In this document: piece after piece, positions 20,658 through 29,426 of the stretch
How the letters are laid out: every line of letters starts with the position of its first letter
Position numbering within the stretch: position 1 is the stretch's first letter
Source of the DNA: a virus
Direction: 5' to 3' (one strand)
Virus record (IMG/VR): IMGVR_UViG_3300018059_000034
Span: 1 to 30,264 of that record
DNA: 30,264 bases
The notes under the pieces: generated by a model
What the model saw: only the letters and a program-made list of their open reading frames with translations
Databases searched by the model: none
Told to the model about the DNA's origin: nothing
Made by a program: the position numbers and the translations under genes

Positions 20658-20908
20658 TTTTGATCCATTTTCTCTTTCATATCTTTTAACATACTTTCTA
20701 TATTAGTAAGCTTAGTGTCCATCCTAATTACAATATCATGATCTGATTTGTAATCAGACTTTAATTGTTCTATATCTCTTTCAGCCCGGTCTACCTTTTC
20801 TGTGTAACCACCTGTAGTTTTACCTGACACAAATACACTTGTGCCGACTGAAAGAACTAAAGCAATGAGTGGTATGATAAGGGGTTTTACCCAATTGTTG
20901 TTTAGCAT
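20654..20908 (-). CDS. Single-TM coiled-coil protein (XhlA-like layout), lysis-associated
   Basis: I choose the ATG at 20908 (MLNNNWVKPL, 84 residues) because it lies one base past the stop of the gene upstream, a usual coupling; the frame is open to 20941 with earlier starts. It has one transmembrane helix (PLIIPLIALVLSVGTSVFVS) and a long coiled coil (YTEKVDRAERDIEQLKSDYK to the end). The layout, with a coiled coil and a membrane span in a lysis cassette, resembles XhlA-type proteins, but the order of helix and membrane span is reversed. It overlaps the next gene by 4 bases. Confidence 0.6.
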   Translation of the reverse strand: MLNNNWVKPLIIPLIALVLSVGTSVFVSGKTTGGYTEKVDRAERDIEQLKSDYKSDHDIVIRMDTKLTNIESMLKDMKEKMDQK

Positions 20909-20909
20909 A

Positions 20910-21539
20910 TTATACGACATTAACAATAAACCAATATACATTCACACCCACATCGGCAGCACCAGCAGAAGAAGTTATTTGAAAATCTGTTCCATTAGTT
21001 ATACCACTTATATAAATTATACCAGTTGGAACGGGTTCAACACCTGTTGCTCTTAGTGTTAGTAATATTTTTGAGGCAGAAAGAACTTTATTAGTGGTAA
21101 CTGTTACTAAACCACTTGCATCTAATGTTGCTTGTCCAGCATATTCACCATCTCTAAGATTAATCCCATTAAGTTCTGGAATTGTAGCACCATTTGGATC
21201 TAAAATTATTTTTGGTGTATCTGCCTGAAGTATATTAACTGTTTCACCACCATCTGTTGTTACAGTTGAGCCTATATTGATTGTATTTACTGCTGAAAAT
21301 TCTAAACCTGTATCACTTAAAACTGTAGCTGTTTCAATAGTTACAGGATTAGTGATCACTACATCACCACCTATGATCAAATCAGGGTCAACAGGATCTA
21401 AAGTAAAATAAGTAGTACTACCTGATAATATTTCGGAACCAGATATATGAATATTACCTGCTTTTACTTCTCCTGAAAGTTCAAGCCCACCGGCAGTGTC
21501 ATCAGTAATTGTAGCTGTGCCTATTTCTATTTTTGTCAT
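20910..21539 (-). CDS. Tail fibre / receptor-binding protein
   Basis: This 209-residue protein is almost all beta strands with glycine and asparagine turns (IEIGTATITDDTAGG, VKAGNIHISGSEILSG), suggesting a trimeric beta-structured shaft. From about residue 138 it carries a C-terminal head module: GLVTVTTNKVLSASKILLTL, then GIIYISGITNGTDFQITSSA and a closing VNVYWFIVNVV. This type of module ends many phage fibres. Its place after a larger tail protein and an HNH gene, and before lysis genes, fits the distal fibre. The host receptor is not predictable. Its stop is followed after one base by the ATG of the coiled-coil gene. Confidence 0.75.
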   Translation of the reverse strand: MTKIEIGTATITDDTAGGLELSGEVKAGNIHISGSEILSGSTTYFTLDPVDPDLIIGGDVVITNPVTIETATVLSDTGLEFSAVNTINIGSTVTTDGGETVNILQADTPKIILDPNGATIPELNGINLRDGEYAGQATLDASGLVTVTTNKVLSASKILLTLRATGVEPVPTGIIYISGITNGTDFQITSSAGAADVGVNVYWFIVNVV

Positions 21540-21543
21540 TTAT

Positions 21544-21951
21544 TTATTTACTCTTTTCTAAATATTTAATAAGATTTTTTAAAGTTTCTATATTATCTTT
21601 TATATTACCAAGTGCTCTATTACAAGAGTCACATAATAATCCTCTAACGGATCCAGTAGAATGATTATGATCTACTACAGCAGGAGTATCAGAATTTACT
21701 TCAATGAATATTTTTCTTACACACCCTAAACATTTACCATTTTGGTTATTAAACATTTCTTCATATTCTTCTAAGGAAATACCATACCTAACTTTTAAGT
21801 TATTTCTTTTATTTTTTAAAGGATTATAATTTTCATTTCTTCTTTTATTACTGCAATCTTTACAAATATTTCTAAAACCTGATTTATAACGTTTATTTTT
21901 ATGAAAATCAGAGATAGGTTTATCAGTTTTGCAAGTAGGGCAAGTTTTCAT
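21544..21951 (-). CDS. Endonuclease VII-like HNH homing endonuclease (copy E)
   Basis: This 135-residue protein starts MKTCPTCKTDKPISDF, with a second cysteine pair (CKDC) near 31-34. The HNH core has CLGC, VVDHNHSTGSVRGLLC and DSCNRALG, the most canonical of the four endonuclease-VII-like copies. It starts one base after the stop of the tail protein upstream and ends 4 bases before the tail-fibre gene. It is the only such copy in the tail module; the other four HNH genes are in the head module. Confidence 0.87.
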   Translation of the reverse strand: MKTCPTCKTDKPISDFHKNKRYKSGFRNICKDCSNKRRNENYNPLKNKRNNLKVRYGISLEEYEEMFNNQNGKCLGCVRKIFIEVNSDTPAVVDHNHSTGSVRGLLCDSCNRALGNIKDNIETLKNLIKYLEKSK

Positions 21952-21952
21952 T

Positions 21953-23206
21953 TTAATAACTCGTCCCGTTAAAATAAATCTCAGTTACATCGTCAACATG
22001 GGCATAAGAATAAATCTTATCAGTCGATGCATCCCATGATATATCATAGTTTCCATAACAATTGATAACTCTATTTCCTGTTCCACTTGCTATTATTCCG
22101 GTTCCTGTTTCCTCAATTACATACAATCCTGTATTTTTTAACTGTGAAGTTGTTATTGTTAAAGTATGAGTTGAGGAAACATTCCAGATATAAAGATTAC
22201 AATTATCAAAACTTATGCTTTGTAATGTCTGATTGGTATTCACTCTTTCAAAATCAATATTTTTCCAGAATGATTTTGGAACACCAGACCAACTTCCACT
22301 TTGAGTAATCGAGCAAGATAATTTAACTTGCCCTATACCTATTAAATCTATATATGGATAAACTGTTAAATTGTCAGTATAACTCTGAGTATTACCTATC
22401 ATATAAGGCATGATATAAATCTTCCATCTATTTAAAATACCAGGTGATTGGGATTGTGCATAGGCAATTGCTGTATTAAGATTATTATATTTTTTACCTA
22501 CAACATTGCTTACAAGATTTTTATCTACTAAAAGAGCATTTCCCTCAATAGACCATCCTGCACTTGCTGAACCAAAATTGTCTTCTATCCAACTTTTCCA
22601 AACTAATGAAGAAGGAAAATCTGGTGCTCCTGCTAAATATTCAGGAGAATCATCAGCCATTGTAGGTGTTACGTAATTTGTATTAGCTGCACCAGTCCAA
22701 ACATTGGGAGAATCTAAGCCACCAAAATTATCAACAATATATTTATTACAAACTAAAACATCATCAGGAAATGCTGCTGTTGAGGGGTCGTAAGGATCAA
22801 ACGGAGGTGAATGCAGTGCATCGGGAACGTAAGTGATCCAATAGAATACTGTATCACCATCTCTATCAACACGATTATATGTGAATGAAAATGATGGTGA
22901 TTCATCATCATCATGATATACGTTGAATGTGCCGTATCCATCTTGAAATACATCATTGATTTTCAATCTTACTTGTTCACCTCTTGGAGAACCAGTTGTT
23001 CCTAAATCAACTGAATAAACAGGAACATCAAAACCCCAGAAAAGATAATTACCATTTCCATTGTTTGTAAAACCTGTAAAGTCAACTTCTGTAACGTTGT
23101 CGCTTGCTTTTATAAATTTAAAATCTGCTTGGACTAATGTAGTGACTGGTATTAACTCACCACCACTAACATCAATGTCCGTAACTGTAAGTGCCAATTT
23201 TTGCAT
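21953..23206 (-). CDS. Tail protein with beta-structured C-terminus (fibre or baseplate)
   Basis: This 417-residue protein follows the distal tail genes. The N-terminus (residues ~1-120) is a beta domain likely to attach to the tail (DVSGGELIPVTTLVQADFKF, GNGNYLFWGFDVPVYS). A linker rich in proline and aspartate (ALHSPPFDPYDPSTAAFPDD) leads to a region with YIVDNFGGLDSPNVWTG and then a repeat-like beta-helix (KIYIMPYMIGNTQSYTDNL, CNLYIWNVSSTHTLTITTSQ) of the pectate-lyase type common in fibres. It has a good Shine-Dalgarno (AAAGGAAA). It may bind or degrade surface glycans; no catalytic site is visible to me. Confidence 0.65.
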   Translation of the reverse strand: MQKLALTVTDIDVSGGELIPVTTLVQADFKFIKASDNVTEVDFTGFTNNGNGNYLFWGFDVPVYSVDLGTTGSPRGEQVRLKINDVFQDGYGTFNVYHDDDESPSFSFTYNRVDRDGDTVFYWITYVPDALHSPPFDPYDPSTAAFPDDVLVCNKYIVDNFGGLDSPNVWTGAANTNYVTPTMADDSPEYLAGAPDFPSSLVWKSWIEDNFGSASAGWSIEGNALLVDKNLVSNVVGKKYNNLNTAIAYAQSQSPGILNRWKIYIMPYMIGNTQSYTDNLTVYPYIDLIGIGQVKLSCSITQSGSWSGVPKSFWKNIDFERVNTNQTLQSISFDNCNLYIWNVSSTHTLTITTSQLKNTGLYVIEETGTGIIASGTGNRVINCYGNYDISWDASTDKIYSYAHVDDVTEIYFNGTSY

Positions 23207-23225
23207 TTGAGTTTCCTTTATTTTA

Positions 23226-23735
23226 TTATGTTTCTAAAACGTTTATTCTATTATGAAATAAGAAACCAGTATAGATTATATCGTTAGGATTAATCCAGCC
23301 TATATCATCTACCATATTTTTTGTAGTAAATTCTATTACTGTTAATCTATTACCAACAGCATTTGCACCACCACGTTTGATACCCATTTGTAATTCTTCA
23401 CCAGTATATATTACTTCAAAATTTCTTGTTGGTAGGTCTGCCCTTGGAGTTAAAACGATTTTACGGCCTGTTTTACAATGTCTTAGAATTTGTTGTATCT
23501 TCATCATTGTATCTACTCTTGCATACTCATCATAAGGTAAAGACCAGGAAATTCTAAAACCAAGAATCTTTTGAACAAATTTTCTGGAATTAAACTCATG
23601 GGTAATATTTAATGTTTGAACATTTTCTATTAAGCCTGATGCATTTACAATAGGTAATGCTATCGTTTCGATAATTATATTATCATCATATATTTTAAAT
23701 ATTGGATTTTTATATCCGTTAAGGAAGTTAGTCAT
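23226..23735 (-). CDS. Distal tail protein, 169 aa, unassigned
   Basis: This 169-residue protein begins MTNFLNGYKNPIFKIYDDNI. It is beta-rich, with a helix KIQQILRHCKTGRKIVLTPR near the middle. Position after the large tail protein and before the fibre genes suggests a tail-tip or baseplate component, similar in size to an adaptor domain. Its start overlaps the stop of the upstream gene. No family is recognised with confidence. Confidence 0.55.
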   Translation of the reverse strand: MTNFLNGYKNPIFKIYDDNIIIETIALPIVNASGLIENVQTLNITHEFNSRKFVQKILGFRISWSLPYDEYARVDTMMKIQQILRHCKTGRKIVLTPRADLPTRNFEVIYTGEELQMGIKRGGANAVGNRLTVIEFTTKNMVDDIGWINPNDIIYTGFLFHNRINVLET

Positions 23736-25228
23736 TATGTAATATTATTTATTAACTGGATATTGTATGACTTGTCATCAATATTTATATTGTTCACTCT
23801 TTCAACTGTATAAGTTTGACCTTCAAAAAGAGCTTCATCAAATGATAGAACCAAGAAATCAAACTCTGACATTATTTGTAGTTCTTTGACTCTTTGGAAT
23901 TGGTTTATTAAATGCATATATGTTACTGAGCTTACAAAATCTTTTGCAACTAAATCAGCACCATCATCACTATAATGAGTCCGTGTTACTCCAAAAGCAG
24001 AATAATTAAAATGGGCATATGTTTTAACGAAACATCTGCAAATTGATAAATGAGTGATATTAATATTGCCACTACCTATATTATTATTAATTTCCCAAAA
24101 AGCTTGTGAAGAATTTCCTATTAATAGAGCTGGAAGATTTTTCTCAACCATATCAATATCTATTGTTGTGAAATTTTTCTCTCCGGTTAAATCCCATATA
24201 CCAAAAGGGAAACCAGTAGATAAGAGAAAAAGCCATAACCTATGAGCTGAATTTGGAGTAACTGATGGATAAAATCTCATTTCAACATATTCTATATGAC
24301 CTGGGCCTGCTTTACCTACAACGATACCCTTAAAGTTATCACCCTCTGTATATTGACCTTCAGTTATTTTAACATGAGGAATACCATAAAACATTAAACG
24401 TTCATCAATATCTGTTCTTAGTTCGTGGTGATCTATTGTATCATCTATTACTACTGCTGGAACACCATAATTCAAACCGTATTTTCTGTTGAAAAATGTT
24501 ATTGTTAACCAATTCCATTGTTCAACTCTTACGTTATGTGCTGAGATTTTGAAAAGCAAACCGAAACCCTTACAAGCTGCAATCAGCATTTTATCACAAG
24601 TCTCATTATAAAACATTCTGTGTAAAGGTGACAACTTGTTAAACACTCCTATATTATTATTATTTAAACCGGCAGATAAATTAAATCCTGCATGACCATA
24701 ACTACATAAATGACTACACCACATCCAGAAGTTCTGTCCTTCAAGTCCATCTATTTGGCTTACAAATTCATAATAAGACTTTGTTTCTAACCCATTAATA
24801 AATTCTACCTCTGCACTGTATACTGTAAATTTTAAAGTCTGTGAATCACTCTCTTTCCAGTTATAATTAAAATCAAAGCTTGTGTTATCAATAAAGCCTA
24901 CTAATTTCTGGACACCATCTACTTCTATTATTATTCTTAAACGTATTCTTGTTGTTGTTGAATATCCGAATTGGAAAAATTTATTTACTGTTAAACCGTT
25001 ATTGGACCTAACTGAATCATCCAAGAGGCTTAATACCATATCATATTCACCACCCTGAAGTGTAACTGAATTATTATCCCTGGTGAATTCATCTGAGAAT
25101 AAAGGAAAGGAATCCAGTGGTAAATCATCAACAATCAAATAATCTTCGACAACTAAATTACCTGTAAGGAAATAGTTAATTCCAAAATCAACACTACCAC
25201 CTGAAAATTTTGTTATTAATACTTTCAT
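23735..25228 (-). CDS. Tail tip / baseplate hub-like protein
   Basis: This 497-residue protein directly follows the tape measure, the place of the distal tail and hub proteins. The N-terminal ~150 residues are beta-rich: FSGGSVDFGINYFLTGNLVV, SVTLQGGEYDMVLSLLDDSV and IIIEVDGVQKLVGFIDNTSF, the last like the first hub domain. The central part includes YNETCDKMLIAACKGFGLLF and KISAHNVRVEQWNW, a pattern of hub proteins that build a lysozyme-free channel. The C-terminus has EFDFLVLSFDEALFEGQTYT and VERVNNINID. Its start overlaps the tape-measure stop by 4 bases (ATGA type). The exact family is not proven. Confidence 0.6.
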   Translation of the reverse strand: MKVLITKFSGGSVDFGINYFLTGNLVVEDYLIVDDLPLDSFPLFSDEFTRDNNSVTLQGGEYDMVLSLLDDSVRSNNGLTVNKFFQFGYSTTTRIRLRIIIEVDGVQKLVGFIDNTSFDFNYNWKESDSQTLKFTVYSAEVEFINGLETKSYYEFVSQIDGLEGQNFWMWCSHLCSYGHAGFNLSAGLNNNNIGVFNKLSPLHRMFYNETCDKMLIAACKGFGLLFKISAHNVRVEQWNWLTITFFNRKYGLNYGVPAVVIDDTIDHHELRTDIDERLMFYGIPHVKITEGQYTEGDNFKGIVVGKAGPGHIEYVEMRFYPSVTPNSAHRLWLFLLSTGFPFGIWDLTGEKNFTTIDIDMVEKNLPALLIGNSSQAFWEINNNIGSGNINITHLSICRCFVKTYAHFNYSAFGVTRTHYSDDGADLVAKDFVSSVTYMHLINQFQRVKELQIMSEFDFLVLSFDEALFEGQTYTVERVNNINIDDKSYNIQLINNIT

Positions 25229-26736
25229 CCTAAAATCCTTTTGGGTTGTCGTGTATCGGCCTGTTGTTTACCATTAACATAAATCTTATAAGAGTCAAGT
25301 TTTTCAAATCTGGTTGAAAGGAATACATCTACTTTAGGTGATGTCATGGATGAACTTGCAACATAACCACCGTTCATAAATGTGGCTTGACCTATCTTAC
25401 CGGAACTACCATTTAATAAAGACAATAACGGATAATATTGTTCAGTTGATTTCTTGTTGATAACAAATTCTCCAGGAGTTAACATAGCTGGCACTGTGTC
25501 TCCGTTACCCGAACCAGGAACTGGGCCACCTTTTGCTAAAAAGAACGGTAATATACTTAAAGCAGTTGTAAATAATCCACCAAATATAGAACCTACATCA
25601 CCATTTTTAAATCCTTCAAACACTAAAGCAAGTCCAGCTGCTGCACCGGCTAATTGACCAAGTGCTGGTAATAAGCTTGAACCAGTTTGTTGTGAAGATT
25701 GTTTTAATGTGCCTGCAGCATCATTAGCTACTTCAGTATAATTTTCTATAGCTGAAGATAAACCACCACCTGCACCACCTTTATTAGCTTTAGGACGGGC
25801 TGACTTTGATGTATTACGTCCATTAGGAACGTCAAATATTATTTCATCCCAATCTTTATCTTTTGTTATATCAATAACTCTTTGAGGTGAACTTAATGAA
25901 GCTCTACCAGGATCACCTGAGAAAAATGGGTTAGCTGCTTGTGCAGGATTATCTACCCATACATGAACTCGTCCTTCTCCTGAAAGTCCACCACTACCTG
26001 GTTTTGTTTTAGCATTTATTTCATTTAAACCATTTATTAGTTTAGTTATTTCTTTAACTGTATCAATAAAACTAATTAGGGTTTGAACAAAACTAACTAC
26101 TTGGGTTGCCAAATCAACAACACGAGCAATACCTTCTGATACACGTCCAAGACTATCCCTTATTAGGGTAAAAAATTGATTAGCACCAGTAGCAATTGTA
26201 TTGAATATTTTTTTACCATATTCAGCTCTTGCTGTTTCTTTTAATATTTTTTCTTGTTTTTCTAATTCTTGAGTTTTCTTTTTTAATCCTTCACCTTCTG
26301 CACTATTAAGAACAACAGCTTCTGCAGTAGTTTCTAAATTAAGAATATTAGCTTCATAAATTCTCTGATACTCTAATAGATTTAATTTATTCTGTGAAAG
26401 AATTTTATTAGCATTAGCTAATTCTTCTCCACTTAATCCAACTATTACTGCCTCTTGTAAAGCTATTTGTTTTTTTAATTCTTCAGCATTTTGAAAAGCA
26501 GCAATTGCATCAACCGATGCTTGTGCAGTTTTTTGATCTATGAGTTTCTGATCAAAAGCTTTTTGAATTTGCTCTAATGAACTATTAAAATCATTTCCCT
26601 TAAATAGTTCTATAGTTCCTTCTTGTAATTCTTTAAATGTAGAAGTTATTTTTCTTCTCCATCCTTCGATATTACCATCTATCTGTGAATGATTTTTCAA
26701 TCTCACTTGTTGAAAAAGAAGAAATCCAAGCAGCAT
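25225..26736 (-). CDS. Tape measure protein, C-terminal part (frame 2)
   Basis: This frame is 503 residues long from a nominal ATG at 26736, but the first ~20 residues lie in the overlap with the N-terminal part and read poorly. The product is a helical and coiled-coil protein with a hydrophobic segment (SIFGGLFTTALSILPFFLA) and the typical tape-measure ending KGGPVPGSGNGDTVPAMLTP and GEFVINKKST. It therefore looks like the second half of the tape measure encoded upstream. The two frames differ by +1 (or -2). Tape measures set tail length and are normally one continuous chain, so this is a frameshift, an assembly error or a true two-gene form. Confidence 0.8.
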   Translation of the reverse strand: MLLGFLLFQQVRLKNHSQIDGNIEGWRRKITSTFKELQEGTIELFKGNDFNSSLEQIQKAFDQKLIDQKTAQASVDAIAAFQNAEELKKQIALQEAVIVGLSGEELANANKILSQNKLNLLEYQRIYEANILNLETTAEAVVLNSAEGEGLKKKTQELEKQEKILKETARAEYGKKIFNTIATGANQFFTLIRDSLGRVSEGIARVVDLATQVVSFVQTLISFIDTVKEITKLINGLNEINAKTKPGSGGLSGEGRVHVWVDNPAQAANPFFSGDPGRASLSSPQRVIDITKDKDWDEIIFDVPNGRNTSKSARPKANKGGAGGGLSSAIENYTEVANDAAGTLKQSSQQTGSSLLPALGQLAGAAAGLALVFEGFKNGDVGSIFGGLFTTALSILPFFLAKGGPVPGSGNGDTVPAMLTPGEFVINKKSTEQYYPLLSLLNGSSGKIGQATFMNGGYVASSSMTSPKVDVFLSTRFEKLDSYKIYVNGKQQADTRQPKRILG

Positions 26737-28510
26737 TTAAATCTAAACTTCTTTGTATTTCAAGAACACGTTCTTTTACACCTTGTAAAAATCTTATAGA
26801 CTCTAAAAATGTTTTTTGTGCTTCTCTAACAAGATTAGTTTGATTTTCAAAGTTCTTTAATCTTTCAAATTCTAAATTTTTAGACTTCTCAGTTAAAGTA
26901 AATATCTCCTGGTCAACTCTTTTTATGTTATCTTTTTCAGTTAACTGAGTTTTCAAAGTCTGTAGTTGAGTAGTATGCTTGTTATTTAATTTAACAGCAT
27001 CTTCTACAGAAGCTTCTCCACGAGAAATCTGACCATCAAGTATTTCTAATTCTTGTTTTTGTTTATCAAGAATATCATCTAATAATTTATCTTCAGTTTT
27101 TAACTCGTCATTATTTTCTTTAGAATTCTTGGTAATTTGTTTACCAAACTTAACCTGTTCTTCTCCTATACCTGTTCCACGAGAACCTGGACCTTGAGCT
27201 GTTTGTGTTGCTGTCTGAACTGATTGTATTTTAGAAATAATACCACTTACATCAAATCCTAATAACGAAGCAATAGGTTCTATTAATTTAAGAATAGTAA
27301 CTAAACCTTCTTTAAAGAATTTTAATTGTGCATTGATTTCACCTACTACATCACCGAAGATTGTTACAAGCACTTTAGAAACAAATCCAGCAACTGACAG
27401 TAAATCACTTGCTACTTGTAAAGCAACTTTACCAATTAACTTTAAAGCTGATATAATCTGAGGATTTTGCTCTATTATTTTAGAAAGCTCAGTGAATAAT
27501 TGAAATGATGCTTTCTGTGCAGACTTTATGGCCGGCACGATTGAATTAACAAATACAGTTGAAACTGATTTTAAAGCAGTCTTCAATGTATCAACTATAT
27601 CAACACCACCAGTAAGTTCTTTGAAAAGATTTTGAGCATTATCAATTAATTCAAGAACTGCTCTTACAAAAGGTTCAAAACCTTCAGCTAAAATACTAAG
27701 TAAGTTAGCTTCAAAGTCCTGTAAAATTGTATTTACCTTTTGAAAAGCATCAGCTTGATCTAATTGTTTTTTATTAATATCTGATATACTATTACCATAT
27801 AAAGCAAAGATTGCCTGTTTACGTAATAACTGTTGGTCTTCATCTGAAAAATTCTTAAGATTAGCAACAGTAGTATTACCTAATTTAGCCATCTCTTTTT
27901 CAAGCTCAACTATATCAATCTTTAAACCAAGAGCACCTTTTTTAGCACCAGTTTCTATAAAACGTGTAAGGGCTTCTACAGCAGCATCTACGTCACCACC
28001 AAAGAATTCAGTTCTTGTTTCTGCTACATCAAATAATTTAGCTATATCCTGGTCTGTGTTACCTAACAGTCTTAAACTATTAGCTAACTGCATTATTTTA
28101 GTCTGGTCTAAATTACCGGCCAGTGCTTTACCAAATAACTCTAATGATTTACGAGAATTGTCAGAACCACCTGATAACTCATCAAACTTTGATTTTAAAA
28201 CATTAAATTCTGCACCTGGTTTTAAAGCATTAACTGCTGCTATGAAACCTTTCACTGCTGCAATAGAAGCAACGATAGCTACTGTTACTGTTGCTACAGC
28301 AGCTCCTACAGCTAAAAATGCAGTAGAACCTGAAACACCAACTGCAGATAATCCTTGAGTAAGGGTTTTTGACTGACCAGTTAATCCTATTAAGGATTTA
28401 GACAAACCCTGAGATGTTTTTTCAACACCTTGAAGATTAGCATTAGTCTGTTGAACACCTTTATTATCAGATGTTGTAGTGACTTTAATATTTAAATTCT
28501 TATCAGCCAT
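26672..28510 (-). CDS. Tape measure protein, N-terminal part (frame 1)
   Basis: This frame gives 612 residues. It starts MADKNLNIKVTTTSDNKGVQ, then a long alanine- and valine-rich hydrophobic segment (FLAVGAAVATVTVAIVASIA near 64-83). The PhageMin_Tail-type region follows: FNVLKSKFDELSGG, KALAGNLDQTKIMQLANSLR, ETRTEFFGGDVDAAVEALTR and FAL-like repeats. It ends in coiled coil and a stop 65 bases past the nominal start of the second part. Its ATG overlaps the stop of the tail-completion gene (TAATG). It sets tail length and helps DNA ejection; it lacks the usual C-terminal membrane and PGEF-like segments, which are in the next frame. Confidence 0.85.
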   Translation of the reverse strand: MADKNLNIKVTTTSDNKGVQQTNANLQGVEKTSQGLSKSLIGLTGQSKTLTQGLSAVGVSGSTAFLAVGAAVATVTVAIVASIAAVKGFIAAVNALKPGAEFNVLKSKFDELSGGSDNSRKSLELFGKALAGNLDQTKIMQLANSLRLLGNTDQDIAKLFDVAETRTEFFGGDVDAAVEALTRFIETGAKKGALGLKIDIVELEKEMAKLGNTTVANLKNFSDEDQQLLRKQAIFALYGNSISDINKKQLDQADAFQKVNTILQDFEANLLSILAEGFEPFVRAVLELIDNAQNLFKELTGGVDIVDTLKTALKSVSTVFVNSIVPAIKSAQKASFQLFTELSKIIEQNPQIISALKLIGKVALQVASDLLSVAGFVSKVLVTIFGDVVGEINAQLKFFKEGLVTILKLIEPIASLLGFDVSGIISKIQSVQTATQTAQGPGSRGTGIGEEQVKFGKQITKNSKENNDELKTEDKLLDDILDKQKQELEILDGQISRGEASVEDAVKLNNKHTTQLQTLKTQLTEKDNIKRVDQEIFTLTEKSKNLEFERLKNFENQTNLVREAQKTFLESIRFLQGVKERVLEIQRSLDLNAAWISSFSTSEIEKSFTDRW

Positions 28511-28932
28511 TAAATTGTATTATTCTGTTTTTCTAAAATTTGATCAATCTGTTTCTGAACTGACTCACTGATACCGAAGAAAGGACGGGCAGGAATATTT
28601 CCTTGACCATTATTTAACATACCTGCAATAATAGATCTTGAACTATTAATAAAGACTTCCCCTGATTTACCGGAACCTTTTTTACCAACTGATCTTAATA
28701 ACAATCCTGTTCTAACAAATGGACGTGAGTTACCTTTTTCTCTAACTGTAAAAGGAGCTAAAGGTTTAACATTACCACCAGTCCATTCACGGCCTGCAGA
28801 AAGATTATCTTCTATACCTTTTCTAATTGCTTCAGTAATATTTAGAATCTGAGAATCTGTTACTGAACAGAATGTTTCTAAGGCTTTTGAAGATAAAAAC
28901 TTTTGTATTTCAGAAGTGTTAATCGTTATCAT
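28510..28932 (-). CDS. Tail completion / virion morphogenesis protein
   Basis: This 140-residue protein has the features of phage virion morphogenesis (tail completion) proteins: an N-terminal helical part, NLSAGREWTGGNVKPLAPFT, the FVRTGLLLRSV segment and a C-terminal IPARPFFGISESV, where PARPF-G-S is the hallmark. These proteins act at the head-tail joint or tail end. The location between tail chaperone and tape measure is a little unusual for that class, which more often sits near the connector. Its ATG lies inside the end of the upstream gene, and its stop overlaps the tape measure start. Confidence 0.65.
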   Translation of the reverse strand: MITINTSEIQKFLSSKALETFCSVTDSQILNITEAIRKGIEDNLSAGREWTGGNVKPLAPFTVREKGNSRPFVRTGLLLRSVGKKGSGKSGEVFINSSRSIIAGMLNNGQGNIPARPFFGISESVQKQIDQILEKQNNTI

Positions 28933-29143
28933 AAAGACAAATACCTATTTTATAACCTAAGATATAAGGTTTAGATTTTTCACTTAAATAATAAACAGCT
29001 TTAATTTTATTAATACTGTTAATCCCTTCAAGAGTTTGAAATGATAATGATGTTTTAGAGTATATAGAATCTTTAATAACTATAAAATCATTTTCATTTT
29101 TATACTTCGTTTTTAAAAAAGCTCTTATGTTATTTCTTTCCAT
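28919..29143 (-). CDS. Small tail-module protein, 74 aa, unknown
   Basis: This 74-residue, basic protein (MERNNIRAFLKTKYKNENDF, then SINKIKAVYYLSEKSKPYIL) overlaps both neighbours by 14 bases. It lies between the frameshifted chaperone and the tail-completion gene. No family is recognised; its tight fit in the operon supports it. Confidence 0.6.
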   Translation of the reverse strand: MERNNIRAFLKTKYKNENDFIVIKDSIYSKTSLSFQTLEGINSINKIKAVYYLSEKSKPYILGYKIGICLYDND

Positions 29144-29426
29144 CTGAATATCTTTCGTTTAGTTCTGCCTCTTGGAAGTTATCAAACTGTTTGAAGCTGG
29201 TCCACTCTATATAGTCAACTACGTCGTAATGTTCCTCTATGTAATGCTTCCGTGTGATATCTCCGTTACATAAAGTAAAAATCATATATTCTAATTCTAT
29301 ATTTTCTATGAGTTCGGCTGGTAACGTAATGTCTGCCATATTAGGCAAATCTTTTATTTTATAAACTTTAAAAATTTCTGTGAGTTCTTCACAGTATTTA
29401 TTTACTTGCTGAACTTCGAAAAAAAA
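29130..29426 (-). CDS. Tail assembly chaperone, frameshift extension (T part of a G-T-like fusion)
   Basis: This frame has no good start of its own (TTG at 29348, ATG at 29339, no Shine-Dalgarno), but it is open from the T9 run at 29419-29427. If the ribosome slips back one base there, the chaperone is extended with EVQQVNKYCEELTEIFKVYK, then IKDLPNMADITLPAELIENI, to the TAA at 29130. The fusion would be about 255 residues: 159 from the first frame and 96 from this one. This matches the G and G-T pair found next to the tape measure gene in many long-tailed phages, where the extension binds the tape measure. Confidence 0.7.
   Translation of the reverse strand, partial: FFFEVQQVNKYCEELTEIFKVYKIKDLPNMADITLPAELIENIELEYMIFTLCNGDITRKHYIEEHYDVVDYIEWTSFKQFDNFQEAELNERYSDGKK

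Noticed and set aside
29130-29348. Independent 72-aa gene starting at 29348
   Set aside because: The start would be TTG without a ribosome site, and the same frame extends upstream to the slippery site; it is better read as the frameshift extension of the chaperone.
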